DNA from: Candidatus Aenigmatarchaeota archaeon
GTDB lineage: Archaea; EX4484-52; B79-G9
Assembly: GCA_023142905.1 (NCBI GenBank)
Contig: JAGLIP010000015.1
Span: forward strand, 1-11,723
Direction of reading: 5' to 3'
Length of the DNA stretch: 11,723 nucleotides
Part shown: piece by piece, positions 1 to 7,003 of the stretch
How positions within the stretch are numbered: position 1 is the first letter of the stretch
Layout of the letters: each line of letters begins with the position of its first letter
The notes under the pieces: generated by a model
Told to the model about the DNA's origin: nothing
Databases searched by the model: none
What the model saw: the letters and a program-made list of their open reading frames with translations, nothing else
Position numbers and translations under genes: made by a program

Positions 1-770
1 CTTGTTCCCAGACCAACTTCGCCGAGAAGGGCGCGTTTGATGTGGTCTTTTTTATTGCCGTTGATGATTTCTGAGTTTATGCCAATTTTAACGAACTCCA
101 GCATGCGCTCGACTTTATGCACCATACCGCCTGTGGCATCTGCACCGTCTGAGCCTTTGAGGTGCTTTTTTATCTCATTAAAATTATTTTCTGTTATTTC
201 GGGTATTAAATCGCCATCAGTTGTAATGACGCCGTCTGTTTTTCCGGCAAGAATTATTCTTTTTGTGCCTAATTTTTTGGCTAAAAATGTGAGGATTTCT
301 TCAGTCGAAATTATGCAGCAGCCCTGTTTTTTGTCAATTCCTATGTCTCCGTAAGGGACGGGGACGATATTATGCCCCAGAAAAATTTCAAGTGCTTTTG
401 TGTCCCAGCCCGTGATTCTTTTGCTTTCGCATATTGCGCCCGCAGATGGCTGTATTGAGACCGCGTTTATGCCTTTGGAAATCAGCGCATTTACAACAAT
501 CCTGTTTAATTTTGCAGCGTCATTTTGCACAATAGCCATGCCTTTTATGCTGTCTTTGTTTACAAGCCCTTTGTTTGTTTGGTATTTTATTGCGGACTGG
601 TGCGGAAATGAGCCGCCTCCATGGCCTATGATGAGTTTTATGTCTTTTTCATTTACCGCTTCGCGGATTTCTTTTGCTATTCGTTTTATTGCTTCTGTAT
701 TTACGGTGTATGGTTTTGTTTTGTCGGTTATCAATGAACCTCCAAGTTTTAGCATTATAATTTCATTCAT
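1..770 (-). CDS. Isopentenyl phosphate kinase (IPK), C-terminus cut by window edge
   Basis: ATP-dependent cytosolic kinase that converts isopentenyl phosphate to isopentenyl diphosphate, the last step of the archaeal mevalonate pathway. The 256 visible codons show the amino-acid-kinase fold signatures of IPK: KLGGSLIT at residues 8-15 with K17 just after, GHGGGSFPH at 49-57 with H57 as the family's catalytic histidine, VPVPYGD at 136-142, and ATGGMVHK at 212-219 for nucleotide binding. The family is about 260 residues long, so only a few C-terminal residues should be missing left of position 1. The ATG overlaps the UbiX stop as ATGA (767-770), and a GGTGG site at 776-780 lies 5 bases upstream, inside the UbiX coding end; both fix this start and imply translational coupling. 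IPK rather than glutamate 5-kinase or another amino-acid kinase is supported by the histidine motif and the neighbouring pathway genes. Very confident. Confidence 0.95.
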   Translation of the reverse strand, partial: MNEIIMLKLGGSLITDKTKPYTVNTEAIKRIAKEIREAVNEKDIKLIIGHGGGSFPHQSAIKYQTNKGLVNKDSIKGMAIVQNDAAKLNRIVVNALISKGINAVSIQPSAGAICESKRITGWDTKALEIFLGHNIVPVPYGDIGIDKKQGCCIISTEEILTFLAKKLGTKRIILAGKTDGVITTDGDLIPEITENNFNEIKKHLKGSDGADATGGMVHKVERMLEFVKIGINSEIINGNKKDHIKRALLGEVGLGT

Positions 771-1330
771 TTTTTCCACCTTTTGTAAAGGCCGTGTTCT
801 ATGCCAAAAGCATCGAGAATACGACCAACAGCGTTGTCTGTTAAATCAGTTACGCTTTTCGGCTTTATATAGTAGCACATCATAGGAGGGATTATCCAAA
901 CACCCAGTTTTGAAAGCTTTAGCATGTTTTCAAGATGTATTGCGTTTAGCGGGCTTTCACGGGGAACAAGCACGAGTTTTCGTTGTTGTTTTAGCTGGAC
1001 ATCTGCTGCGCGGGTTATAAGATTTTCAGAATAGCCGTTTGCAATGGCGGATAATGTTTTCATGCTGCATGGGGTTACAATCATGCCGTCAACTTTAAAT
1101 GAGCCTGAAGCGATACTTGCAGCAATGTCGTTTTCTTTGTATATTTTGTGAGAGTTTTCCGTGATTTTTCTCATTGATTCTTCAAAATTTTCTGTTTCGT
1201 AGTTCATAACGGTTTTTGCGGATTCAGAGACGATTGTGTGTGCTTCAATGCCTGATTTTTTTAATTCCTCAACTGTCCTGATTCCTAGTTCTATTCCGCT
1301 TGCGCCTGTTATTGCTACAATTATTTTAAT
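767..1330 (-). CDS. ubiX: Flavin prenyltransferase UbiX, probable AUU start
   Basis: Makes prenylated FMN from reduced FMN and dimethylallyl phosphate, the cofactor of UbiD-family decarboxylases; its client here is probably the UbiD gene of the same operon. The 187-residue reading has the family's normal length. Visible marks are the N-terminal flavin motif ITGASG (residues 7-12), a PCSMKTL segment, LVPRESPLN (the conserved Arg-Glu stretch), IHLENML, and the C-terminal GRILDAFGIEH. The first ATG in frame (1207) falls 41 codons inside and would remove the GASG motif, so it cannot be the start. No ATG, GTG or TTG lies in frame between the upstream stop and that motif. The codon exactly where homologues have Met (M-K-I-I-V) is ATT at 1328-1330, with GGTG at 1338-1341 seven bases upstream. 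The gene overlaps the end of the small dehydratase subunit by 10 bases and shares an ATGA overlap with IPK. A base-call error at the start is the main alternative. Confidence 0.93.
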   Translation of the reverse strand: MKIIVAITGASGIELGIRTVEELKKSGIEAHTIVSESAKTVMNYETENFEESMRKITENSHKIYKENDIAASIASGSFKVDGMIVTPCSMKTLSAIANGYSENLITRAADVQLKQQRKLVLVPRESPLNAIHLENMLKLSKLGVWIIPPMMCYYIKPKSVTDLTDNAVGRILDAFGIEHGLYKRWKK

Positions 1331-1722
1331 ATTAACACACCTTTATTTCCGTCAACTGTGGCAATTTGCCCGGTTTTTAGATTTTTGTATGCATCTTTTT
1401 CAAGCTTGTCTATTGCAGGGATGTCTGAGATTATGACGCCAACGGCAACTATTGCTTCTGTTTCCTTGTTTATAATAGCCAATGGCGCAACCTTGTTTTT
1501 CTTCAGGCGGTAAATCGTGTATGAGCCTACAGTGGATCCTTTTCCTCTCGGGAACACAAGTATTTTTCCTGCAACTGTTTTTCCTTCAAGAGCGTGGCCT
1601 TTTTCAACAATGGTTCCTGTATCTGGGTCAACGCCGCCGTAAAAGGATATAGCATCCAAGCTTACAAGAACTTTACCTGTTGCTGTTCCTTTTGAGATTG
1701 TGCGTGCTTTTAATTGTTCCAT
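1321..1722 (-). CDS. Phosphomevalonate dehydratase, small subunit (aconitase X swivel domain)
   Basis: Small subunit of the aconitase-X enzyme that dehydrates (R)-mevalonate 5-phosphate to trans-anhydromevalonate 5-phosphate in the archaeal mevalonate pathway. The 133-residue protein has the aconitase-X swivel-domain marks: an N-terminal ISKGTATG turn, FYGGVDPDTG, EKGHALEGK, and the glycine/serine loop FPRGKGSTVGSY that helps bind substrate, then APLAIIN and a C-terminal IATVDGNKGVL. The ATG at 1720-1722 lies inside the last codons of the large subunit (13-base overlap), as expected for co-translated partners. A longer open frame runs upstream to 1869, but that part is large-subunit coding sequence in another frame and lacks any family similarity. 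Cytosolic. The same family includes hydroxyproline dehydratases; the mevalonate neighbours decide the assignment. Confidence 0.93.
   Translation of the reverse strand: MEQLKARTISKGTATGKVLVSLDAISFYGGVDPDTGTIVEKGHALEGKTVAGKILVFPRGKGSTVGSYTIYRLKKNKVAPLAIINKETEAIVAVGVIISDIPAIDKLEKDAYKNLKTGQIATVDGNKGVLILK
1338..1341 (-). promoter_or_regulatory. Ribosome-binding site for UbiX (supports AUU start)
   Basis: GGTG on the minus strand, 7 bases before the ATT codon and inside the last codons of the small dehydratase subunit. The same GGTG(G/A) core precedes IPK, HMG-CoA synthase, thiolase and the DUF35 gene, so it is this genome's habitual site in internal operon genes. It pairs with the usual archaeal 16S 3' end (..AUCACCUCC). 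Confidence 0.6.
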
Positions 1723-2897
1723 ACACCATTCACCGCGTAGTTTATGCATTGTTTTGTGCTTCCTAGTTTTGTCTTGAAATTGTTTGAGCCATGAGCGTAA
1801 AAGCAGGCCTTGGCAGAGTTTGTTGCCATGCATTTGAACCTTCCTTTTAGAGGAGCTACAGCCATGCATGTGTCGGCTGCCACAATAACTCCTGAATCTT
1901 CAATAGTTTTTAAGATGCCAAGCTTTTCTGCTTCTTGTTTTGTTTTTCTTGCTGTTGAAATCCATGTTGTGATTTTTACTTTTTTTCCTTTAAGCATATC
2001 TGATATTTCTTTTAATTCTCTCAATGATGCATGGGGGCAGCCGAGCGCTACAAAATCTACGGCGCAATTGTCTGTGAGTGCGTTTTTTGCGTTTTTTATG
2101 TCTGTGTTGTGTATTTCTACTTTTTCTTTGGGGATTATTGTTTTGTTCGGGGTTATGTTTTCTATGTGAAATATTGCTGTGCCGCCGTAGGTTGCAATTG
2201 ATGCTGAGAAAATTTTCAACTGGTCTGTGTTGGCGTTTTTTAAACCGACAATATAAGGTATCTTGTTTTCTATTTTTTTGCCAAGGGCATATCCTAAAGC
2301 GCTAAAATCATCAAGCGTGCTTATTTTTGCGTTGGCAATAACTGTTACCTGTGCTTGTCTGTTTTTTTCAAGATGAAGCCCGTATTTTGGAGTTTTACCA
2401 ATAATTGCGGCTGCAAGGGCTGAGGGGCCGCCTTCCCTGTTTGTGCGGGCTCCTAAAACAGAATTCGCAAAACAGACCGCAGATGATTCAGACCATGCAA
2501 TGTGCTCCCCAAGTTGTGGCTTGTTTCCGATCAAGTAGGGTGTGCAGGTTGCTGTTGTCTCAATTCCAAGTTTTTTGAAAGCGTTTATGACTTTGATTTG
2601 TTTTTCTGCAAAATCTTTTGAGATGCCGAGTTTTTTCCAGTCAACAAGATCCATTCCTGCAGGATTTAGTGTCGTTGTTATACTTACTTTGCCATCTTGT
2701 GCAAGCTCTTCTAGATATTCAAGTCCTGCATCGCCAAGGTTATGGTATGATACACCTGCTACCTGTACCGAAGTTATAGGGATGAGCTTTTCAGCGCCGT
2801 AAATTTCTCCAAGCGCGGCTAAAATCTCCATTGATTTTTGGGCTGCATGTCCGTGTTTTCCGTCAAGGATTTCTTTATCTTGTTTTTCAAGATTCAT
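1710..2897 (-). CDS. Phosphomevalonate dehydratase, large subunit (aconitase X catalytic domain)
   Basis: Catalytic, iron-sulfur-bearing subunit of phosphomevalonate dehydratase, which works with the small subunit encoded next to it. The 395 residues match the AcnX catalytic domain in length and motifs: GISKD near 91, TATCTPY with C118, the segment GEHIAWSESSAVCFANSVLGARTNREGG (residues 130-157; given here as GEHIAWSE, then SVLGARTN and REGG), LGCPHAS with C287, ADTCM with C344 and ACFYAHG with C365. C118, C287, C344 and C365 are the candidate cluster ligands, with three expected to bind iron; which three cannot be told from sequence. The ATG at 2895-2897 follows the UbiD stop by 24 bases with only a weak AAAGG ahead of it. 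The overlap with the small subunit and the UbiD/UbiX/IPK neighbours point to mevalonate-5-phosphate rather than hydroxyproline as substrate. Confidence 0.93.
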   Translation of the reverse strand: MNLEKQDKEILDGKHGHAAQKSMEILAALGEIYGAEKLIPITSVQVAGVSYHNLGDAGLEYLEELAQDGKVSITTTLNPAGMDLVDWKKLGISKDFAEKQIKVINAFKKLGIETTATCTPYLIGNKPQLGEHIAWSESSAVCFANSVLGARTNREGGPSALAAAIIGKTPKYGLHLEKNRQAQVTVIANAKISTLDDFSALGYALGKKIENKIPYIVGLKNANTDQLKIFSASIATYGGTAIFHIENITPNKTIIPKEKVEIHNTDIKNAKNALTDNCAVDFVALGCPHASLRELKEISDMLKGKKVKITTWISTARKTKQEAEKLGILKTIEDSGVIVAADTCMAVAPLKGRFKCMATNSAKACFYAHGSNNFKTKLGSTKQCINYAVNGVWNN

Positions 2898-2921
2898 TTT
2901 TATGCCTTTTTATAATAGAAT

Positions 2922-4238
2922 TTAGATATATTTTTTCAAATTGATTTTTTTATATCCTGATTTTTCGAATTCTTTTCGATTTTTGTCCCAGGGAATTGTT
3001 GCGTCAAGGCCAAGCTTGGATGTTTTTGTTTTTTCTTTGTCTTTTTTCTCTGCTGACGGATCTAAAGAAGAGCTTGGCTGGTTCAGCATAATTATTGTGT
3101 CCTTTGCTGCCTGGAATCTTGTTGATAGTGCCCATTCAACATCCGCGGAATCATATAGGTTTATGTCGTCATCCACAACGGTTACGAGCTTAAGGGAATT
3201 GTGTCCTTTAAATGCTGCTTCAATTGCTTTTTTGCCATCGTCTGCTTTTCTTTTTTCAATTTGGACAACTGCATGGAGCCAAGCGTTTCCACCGGGAGTC
3301 AGAAGTACGATTTTGCATTTTACAACTTTTTTTACCTCATTTAGGATTGTTGGCTCTCGTGGCATTCCCATAAGTATCTTATGCTCGCTTAATCCCGGGA
3401 GAAGTGTTTGGTATATGGCGTCTTTTCTTCTTGTGATGCAGTTTATCTTTATTGTTGGCTGCTTTCTTACGAAATCAAGTGTTCCTGTGAGATCCATAAA
3501 AGGCCCTTCATCTGCAAGTTCGTCGGTTATAATACCTTCAAGAACAATTTCTGTATCTGCCGGAACTTCCAGGTCAACTGTTTTGCATTTTACAAGGTCT
3601 GTTTTTTCAATTGCGTTTGCAAGCGCGAATTCGTCTTCATTCGGTTTTATTGATGTTGCTGCTGCAAGAAGGACTGCTGTTGAGTTTCCGATACATATAG
3701 CCACTTCAAGATTTCCTTTTGATTTTTTAAGGGCATTATAAGTTCCCCGGTTTTCAACAACGCGGACTGCAAGCTTGTCTTTTCCTATGACCATCATCCT
3801 GTGGAAGCATACATTTCTCCCAAGTTCTTTGTCTTTTACAACAATTATTGCGGACGGGATGTATGGACCTCCGTCTTCTTTAAGATAGGTCATTATCGGA
3901 AGGTTTTTAAGATTTATGTCTTTTTCAACAACTTCCTGGCATGGGGCTGTTTTTACGGTTTTTGGGCTTTTAAGATTGTTTATTGATTTTGACATGAGTT
4001 CGAGAAGTTTTTCTTTTTCGGTTCCAAGTGCCATTGCCACAAGGTCTCTTGATGAGTTAAGGTTTCCTGCAACCTGTATTTTGTGGTCGTTTATGTTTTC
4101 AAAAATCACAGGGGTTCCATCAAGCTCTGCTAAGATATTTGCGGCTTCGTATTTGCTTGCAACTGGTTTTTTGATTCTTATGAGTTTTTTTTCAGCGTCA
4201 AGCTTTTTTATATAGGAACGAAGGTTCATGAGCATCAT
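2922..4238 (-). CDS. UbiD-family decarboxylase: trans-anhydromevalonate 5-phosphate decarboxylase
   Basis: Prenylated-FMN-dependent decarboxylase expected to turn trans-anhydromevalonate 5-phosphate into isopentenyl phosphate. Counting from the first ATG (438 residues), UbiD marks are FHRMMVIGKDKLAVRVVENRGTY cut in two here as FHRMMVIGKD (R147) and VVENRG (162-165), DEGPFMDLTG with E244 and D249, LLPGLSEHKI (279-288), VDDDINLYD (355-363) and the tail LDATIPWDK. R147, E244 and D249 are the likely E(D)-R-E catalytic triad, with Asp in the last position. Length fits the short archaeal UbiD group (about 420-440), not bacterial UbiD (about 490). Starts at 4238, 4235 or 4229 are all possible (ATG ATG CTC ATG); alignment with UbiD N-termini favours MNLRSY at 4229. 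There is no clear ribosome-binding site, so the message may have a very short leader. UbiX in the same operon provides the cofactor. Confidence 0.92.
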   Translation of the reverse strand: MMLMNLRSYIKKLDAEKKLIRIKKPVASKYEAANILAELDGTPVIFENINDHKIQVAGNLNSSRDLVAMALGTEKEKLLELMSKSINNLKSPKTVKTAPCQEVVEKDINLKNLPIMTYLKEDGGPYIPSAIIVVKDKELGRNVCFHRMMVIGKDKLAVRVVENRGTYNALKKSKGNLEVAICIGNSTAVLLAAATSIKPNEDEFALANAIEKTDLVKCKTVDLEVPADTEIVLEGIITDELADEGPFMDLTGTLDFVRKQPTIKINCITRRKDAIYQTLLPGLSEHKILMGMPREPTILNEVKKVVKCKIVLLTPGGNAWLHAVVQIEKRKADDGKKAIEAAFKGHNSLKLVTVVDDDINLYDSADVEWALSTRFQAAKDTIIMLNQPSSSLDPSAEKKDKEKTKTSKLGLDATIPWDKNRKEFEKSGYKKINLKKYI

Positions 4239-4267
4239 CTTTATTATACATACTAATTGGCAGTCTC

Positions 4268-4280
4268 TATTAAAAAAATA
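4268..4280 (-). promoter_or_regulatory. T-rich stretch: pyk terminator and/or TATA box for the UbiD operon
   Basis: The 45-base gap between the pyruvate kinase stop (4284) and UbiD contains TATTTTTTTAATA on the minus strand. The run of seven T could end the pyk transcript in the archaeal poly-U manner. Its right half, TTTTTAATA, also has the make-up and distance (about 30 bases before the first ATG) of a TATA box for a nearly leaderless UbiD message. Which role holds, or both, cannot be told from sequence. Confidence 0.4.
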
Positions 4281-4283
4281 ATA

Positions 4284-5687
4284 TCATTCAATCTTTACAA
4301 TCTCTGCGAAATTGGTTGTGCCCGGGGCTCCTATATCTGTTCCTGCGGTTAGGACTATGTAGTCTCCTGTTTTTACATGTTTGAGCGTTTTTAGAAGAGA
4401 GACGCCGTTTTTAACCATTTTTCTTAAGTCCTTGTGCTCTTTTAAGTACAGCGGGAAAATACCCCACATTAATGCTAGTTTTCGCAATACTTCTTTTTTT
4501 GGCGTAAGCGCGTATATGGGCATCGGAGTCCTGTATTTTGAAAGCATGCATGCTGTATTTCCTGTTTCTGTGAAACTTACAATTGCTTTTGCATTTAGCA
4601 TTGTTGCGGAGAGTGCGACCGAGTGGCTTACAATTTGTGGGATATTTTCTTTGTTTATTTTATCTTTCAAGCGTGTTTTAATCTTTGTTTCAATTTCTAA
4701 AGCAATTTTGCTCATAATTTTAGTGGATTCAACAGGATATTTGCCTTTTGCGGTTTCGCCGGAAAGCATTACGGCATCGGAGCCTATAAGAATGGCGTTT
4801 GCGACATCTGTCACTTCGGCTCTTGTCGGGCGCGGGTTTTCTATCATTGAATTTAGCATGTGTGTGGCTGTTATTACCGGCTTTTTTGCGTGGTTGCATT
4901 TTTTTATTATTTCGTATTGTTGTATGGGAACTTTTTCCAGCGGAATCTCAACACCTAAATCTCCCCGCGCAATCATTATGCTGTCTGAAACCCTTAAGAT
5001 GTCATCGAAGTTCTCGATTGCTTTGGGATGTTCTATTTTTGCTATTATGCCTACTTCCCCGTTTTTAACGCCTAAGAATTTTCTCAAATCTATTATGTCT
5101 TTTTTGGTGCGTACAAATGAGACGGCAATATAATCTACATCCTGCTCCAGGCCGAACTTTACATCCTGCCAATCTTTTTCTGTGTATGATGGCATCTTGA
5201 TTTCAGCACCCGGTAGATTTACTGTTTTTTTCGAGCCAAGAATTGCGTTGTTTAATACGCGGCATATTACATCGGTTTTTGTTTTTCTTAGAACTTGAAG
5301 TGATAGGAGCCCGTCGTCGATAAATATTTCGCTTCCTTGTTTTATATCTAAAGGCAGCCTATTATAATTTACATATATTTTTTCATCTGCGCTTTTTTCT
5401 GTTGTTAGTGTGATTGTGTCTCCGGTTTTTAGGTGCATGTCGTTTTTAAGAACACCGGTTCTTATTTCAGGACCCTGCATGTCGAGGAGAATTGCGATTG
5501 GAAATTCAAGAGTTTTGTTTATTTTTTTTATTTTATCTATCCTTGCTTTGTGTTCCTTGTAATCCCCGTGGGAGAAGTTGAGCCTTGCGACATTCATGCC
5601 TGCATCTGCTAATGCCTTGATCGTGATTTCGTTATCTGATGCGGGGCCTATAGTACATACGATTTTTGTCTTTTTCATATTATTCAT
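4284..5687 (-). CDS. pyk: Pyruvate kinase
   Basis: Converts phosphoenolpyruvate and ADP to pyruvate and ATP in glycolysis. The 467-residue protein shows the family in order: TKIVCTIGPAS near residue 7, NVARLNFSHGD, LLDMQGPEIRTG, IFIDDGLLSL, IIAKIEHPKAIENF with the catalytic lysine (K of AKIE), IMIARGDLGVEIP, KKPVITATHMLNSM, NPRPTRAEVTDVANA and SDAVMLSGETAKGKYP, followed by a C-terminal domain ending GTTNFAEIVKIE. Two common positions differ: LDTKGPE reads LDMQGPE, and ATQMLESM reads ATHMLNSM. These are mild and the active site seems intact. Start at 5687 or at the ATG three codons later (AAT AAT ATG AAA AAG). It is the first gene of the left arm and may be transcribed into the mevalonate genes; pyruvate is the precursor of the acetyl-CoA they use, but a functional link is only inferred. 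Confidence 0.96.
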   Translation of the reverse strand: MNNMKKTKIVCTIGPASDNEITIKALADAGMNVARLNFSHGDYKEHKARIDKIKKINKTLEFPIAILLDMQGPEIRTGVLKNDMHLKTGDTITLTTEKSADEKIYVNYNRLPLDIKQGSEIFIDDGLLSLQVLRKTKTDVICRVLNNAILGSKKTVNLPGAEIKMPSYTEKDWQDVKFGLEQDVDYIAVSFVRTKKDIIDLRKFLGVKNGEVGIIAKIEHPKAIENFDDILRVSDSIMIARGDLGVEIPLEKVPIQQYEIIKKCNHAKKPVITATHMLNSMIENPRPTRAEVTDVANAILIGSDAVMLSGETAKGKYPVESTKIMSKIALEIETKIKTRLKDKINKENIPQIVSHSVALSATMLNAKAIVSFTETGNTACMLSKYRTPMPIYALTPKKEVLRKLALMWGIFPLYLKEHKDLRKMVKNGVSLLKTLKHVKTGDYIVLTAGTDIGAPGTTNFAEIVKIE

Positions 5688-5781
5688 CCATTGAATAACT
5701 TTATTGTTTTTTTGGAATTTAAAAATACACCTTAATCTTTATATACTGGTAGAGCACACAAGAATATATCGGGTGATATTT
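5688..5781. promoter_or_regulatory. Divergent promoter region between pyk and the small membrane protein gene
   Basis: This 94-base gap separates the two arms. On the plus strand CTTTATATACT (5737-5747) is a good TATA box; 25 bases further puts the transcript start near 5767, just before the GGTGAT site of the small gene. On the minus strand a T/A-rich TTTTTAAATT stretch (about 5715-5724) lies 30 bases before the pyk ATG and would give a very short leader. The plus-strand TATA is nearly symmetric, so it could also serve the minus strand with a longer leader. Confidence 0.6.
5772..5777 (+). promoter_or_regulatory. Strong ribosome-binding site deciding a GTG start
   Basis: GGTGAT is an exact complement of the archaeal 16S tail AUCACC. 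It lies 4 bases before GTG at 5782, which selects that codon over the upstream in-frame ATG at 5704. Confidence 0.7.
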
Positions 5782-5964
5782 GTGTTAAAAAAAATAGATT
5801 TTGTAAAAGATGAGCATATTTACTCTTTTGTTGCCGGCGCATTGTTCATGGCTGCAGGAGTGTTGGTTCCAAATTCGATTGTGTTTGGAAATTCCGAGGC
5901 AGGGCTTTATGGTCTTTTGTGTCTTGTTGTATCGCTTTTATTTATAACCCAACTTAAAAAGTAA
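5782..5964 (+). CDS. Small two-helix membrane protein, unknown function
   Basis: A 60-residue protein that I do not recognise. It begins with a short charged cytoplasmic-looking stretch (MLKKIDFVKDEH), then a hydrophobic helix at about residues 14-35 and a second at about 41-57, ending in Lys-Lys. There are no catalytic-looking motifs and only one Cys (C47). The GTG start at 5782 is chosen because of the GGTGAT site directly upstream and the TATA box at 5737; the open frame continues upstream to an ATG at 5704, but that ATG lies ahead of the TATA box. It is the first gene of the right arm and sits 59 bases before mevalonate kinase, which has its own promoter. The strong translation signals argue that it is a real gene. 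No role in isoprenoid metabolism can be claimed. Confidence 0.75.
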   Translation: MLKKIDFVKDEHIYSFVAGALFMAAGVLVPNSIVFGNSEAGLYGLLCLVVSLLFITQLKK

Positions 5965-5991
5965 TTACCGGGTTATCTGGATTTAATAAAA

Positions 5992-6002
5992 GATATAAAA
6001 AG
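5992..6002 (+). promoter_or_regulatory. TATA box for mevalonate kinase (leaderless message)
   Basis: GATATAAAAAG is centred about 28 bases before the ATG at 6024, and no GGTG-type site is present between them. Transcription should start at or one or two bases before the ATG, giving a leaderless mRNA. Confidence 0.6.
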
Positions 6003-6023
6003 TATTAGCTTTAACTGATTGTT

Positions 6024-7001
6024 ATGATAATAGCATCGGCTCCGGGAAATCTTTTCTTTTTTGGTGAATATGCAGCGCTTTTTGGAAAACCAAGTATCTG
6101 CGCTGCGGTAAATATTCGCACACAAGTTTCTTTGCGCCCAAGAAATGATAAAATGGTTGCTGTTGATTCTGACGCATTTGGGCATACAGATGCAAAAATA
6201 AATAAAGGATTTTCTTTAGAATCCGTTGATTCAAAAGAGCTTAAACCCGTTTTGGGACTTATTGATGATTTGGTTCAGAGGTTTAATATAAAAAACGGGT
6301 TTGACCTAAAAATTGAATCAGAAATTCCGCCTAATTCCGGCATGAGCTCATCTACTGCTGTTTTTTGCGCGATTCTTAAGGCTTTAAGTGCCTATGCAAA
6401 TGTTGATATAAAAAACGAAGAATATTTTGACATAATATATCCGCATCAGGCAAAAGTGCATGGCGGAAAAGCATCCGGGATGGAGATAATTTCTTCATCT
6501 GTTGGCGGGTTTAATTATCTGACAAAAAAATTAGGAAAGATACATGCCGAATCTCTTGATTCCGGCAGTTTTCCTGTTGTTATCGGAAATACGCGGATTT
6601 CTGCACCAACCGCCCTTTCTGTAAAATATCATATTCCGAGCATGGAGAAACGATTTTCTAATCTTATGAAAAAAAGTTTTGATGAGTTGGAGAAAATATG
6701 CATTGAGGCAAAAAAAGAAATTCAAAACAGGAATACTCTATGTGTTGGCGAACTTATGAATCGTAACCAAAAGGTATTGTCTGATATTGGGGTATCTCAC
6801 CCAAAACTTGATGACTGTATCTCTGAGGCAAAAAAAGCAGGCGTATATGGTGCCAAGCTTTCAGGCTCGGGCTGGGGCGGGATTTGTTTTGCGCTTTGTG
6901 ATGCAAAAAACAAAAAAGAAGTGGCAAGGGCAATAGAGAAAACAGGCTGTGAGGCAATGATTACAGACATTGGTTGCGAAGGCGTTCGGTTGGAAAAATA
7001 A
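6024..7001 (+). CDS. mvk: Mevalonate kinase-like GHMP kinase (divergent)
   Basis: GHMP-fold kinase expected to phosphorylate mevalonate to mevalonate 5-phosphate with ATP. The 325-residue protein has the three family motifs: an N-terminal APGNLFFFGEYAALFGKP (residues 7-23), the ATP loop PPNSGMSSSTA (102-112), and GAKLSGSGWGG near the C-terminus (276-286). GVSHPKLDD (256-264) and VGELMNRNQ (241-249) also fit mevalonate kinases. Assignment as mevalonate 5-kinase rests partly on context: every other step of the pathway is present, and a phosphomevalonate kinase would have no place beside phosphomevalonate dehydratase and IPK. Several positions usually fixed in mevalonate kinase differ: the Lys of APGK is N9, the His of GEH is Y16, the catalytic Asp of SGxD is E154, and the third motif has W284 where Gly is usual. 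The enzyme may be active but unusual. The leaderless start at 6024 fits the N-terminal motif position. Confidence 0.85.
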   Translation: MIIASAPGNLFFFGEYAALFGKPSICAAVNIRTQVSLRPRNDKMVAVDSDAFGHTDAKINKGFSLESVDSKELKPVLGLIDDLVQRFNIKNGFDLKIESEIPPNSGMSSSTAVFCAILKALSAYANVDIKNEEYFDIIYPHQAKVHGGKASGMEIISSSVGGFNYLTKKLGKIHAESLDSGSFPVVIGNTRISAPTALSVKYHIPSMEKRFSNLMKKSFDELEKICIEAKKEIQNRNTLCVGELMNRNQKVLSDIGVSHPKLDDCISEAKKAGVYGAKLSGSGWGGICFALCDAKNKKEVARAIEKTGCEAMITDIGCEGVRLEK

Positions 7002-7003
7002 GT

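Noticed and set aside
1723..1869. Upstream extension of the dehydratase small-subunit frame (would add 49 residues)
   Set aside because: This stretch encodes the conserved C-terminus of the large subunit in another frame. The extra residues resemble no aconitase-X small subunit, and the ATG at 1722 gives the normal length.
2941..3741. Long open frame (266 codons) on the plus strand inside the UbiD gene
   Set aside because: Reverse-strand shadow of a clearly conserved UbiD-family protein; Ser/Phe-rich translation, no promoter or ribosome-binding site.
4381..5133. Long open frame (250 codons) on the plus strand inside pyruvate kinase
   Set aside because: Antisense shadow of the conserved pyk coding region, with low-complexity hydrophobic translation and no initiation signals.
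5704..5781. Upstream ATG (5704) as the start of the small membrane protein
   Set aside because: It precedes the TATA box at 5737 and so would not be in the transcript; the GTG at 5782 has an exact GGTGAT site.
6024..7001. Phosphomevalonate kinase or mevalonate-3-kinase identity for the GHMP gene
   Set aside because: Those enzymes belong to other mevalonate variants ending with diphosphomevalonate or related decarboxylases, none of which is seen here. The dehydratase, UbiD and IPK genes require mevalonate 5-phosphate, so mevalonate kinase is the missing step. The odd residues keep some doubt.
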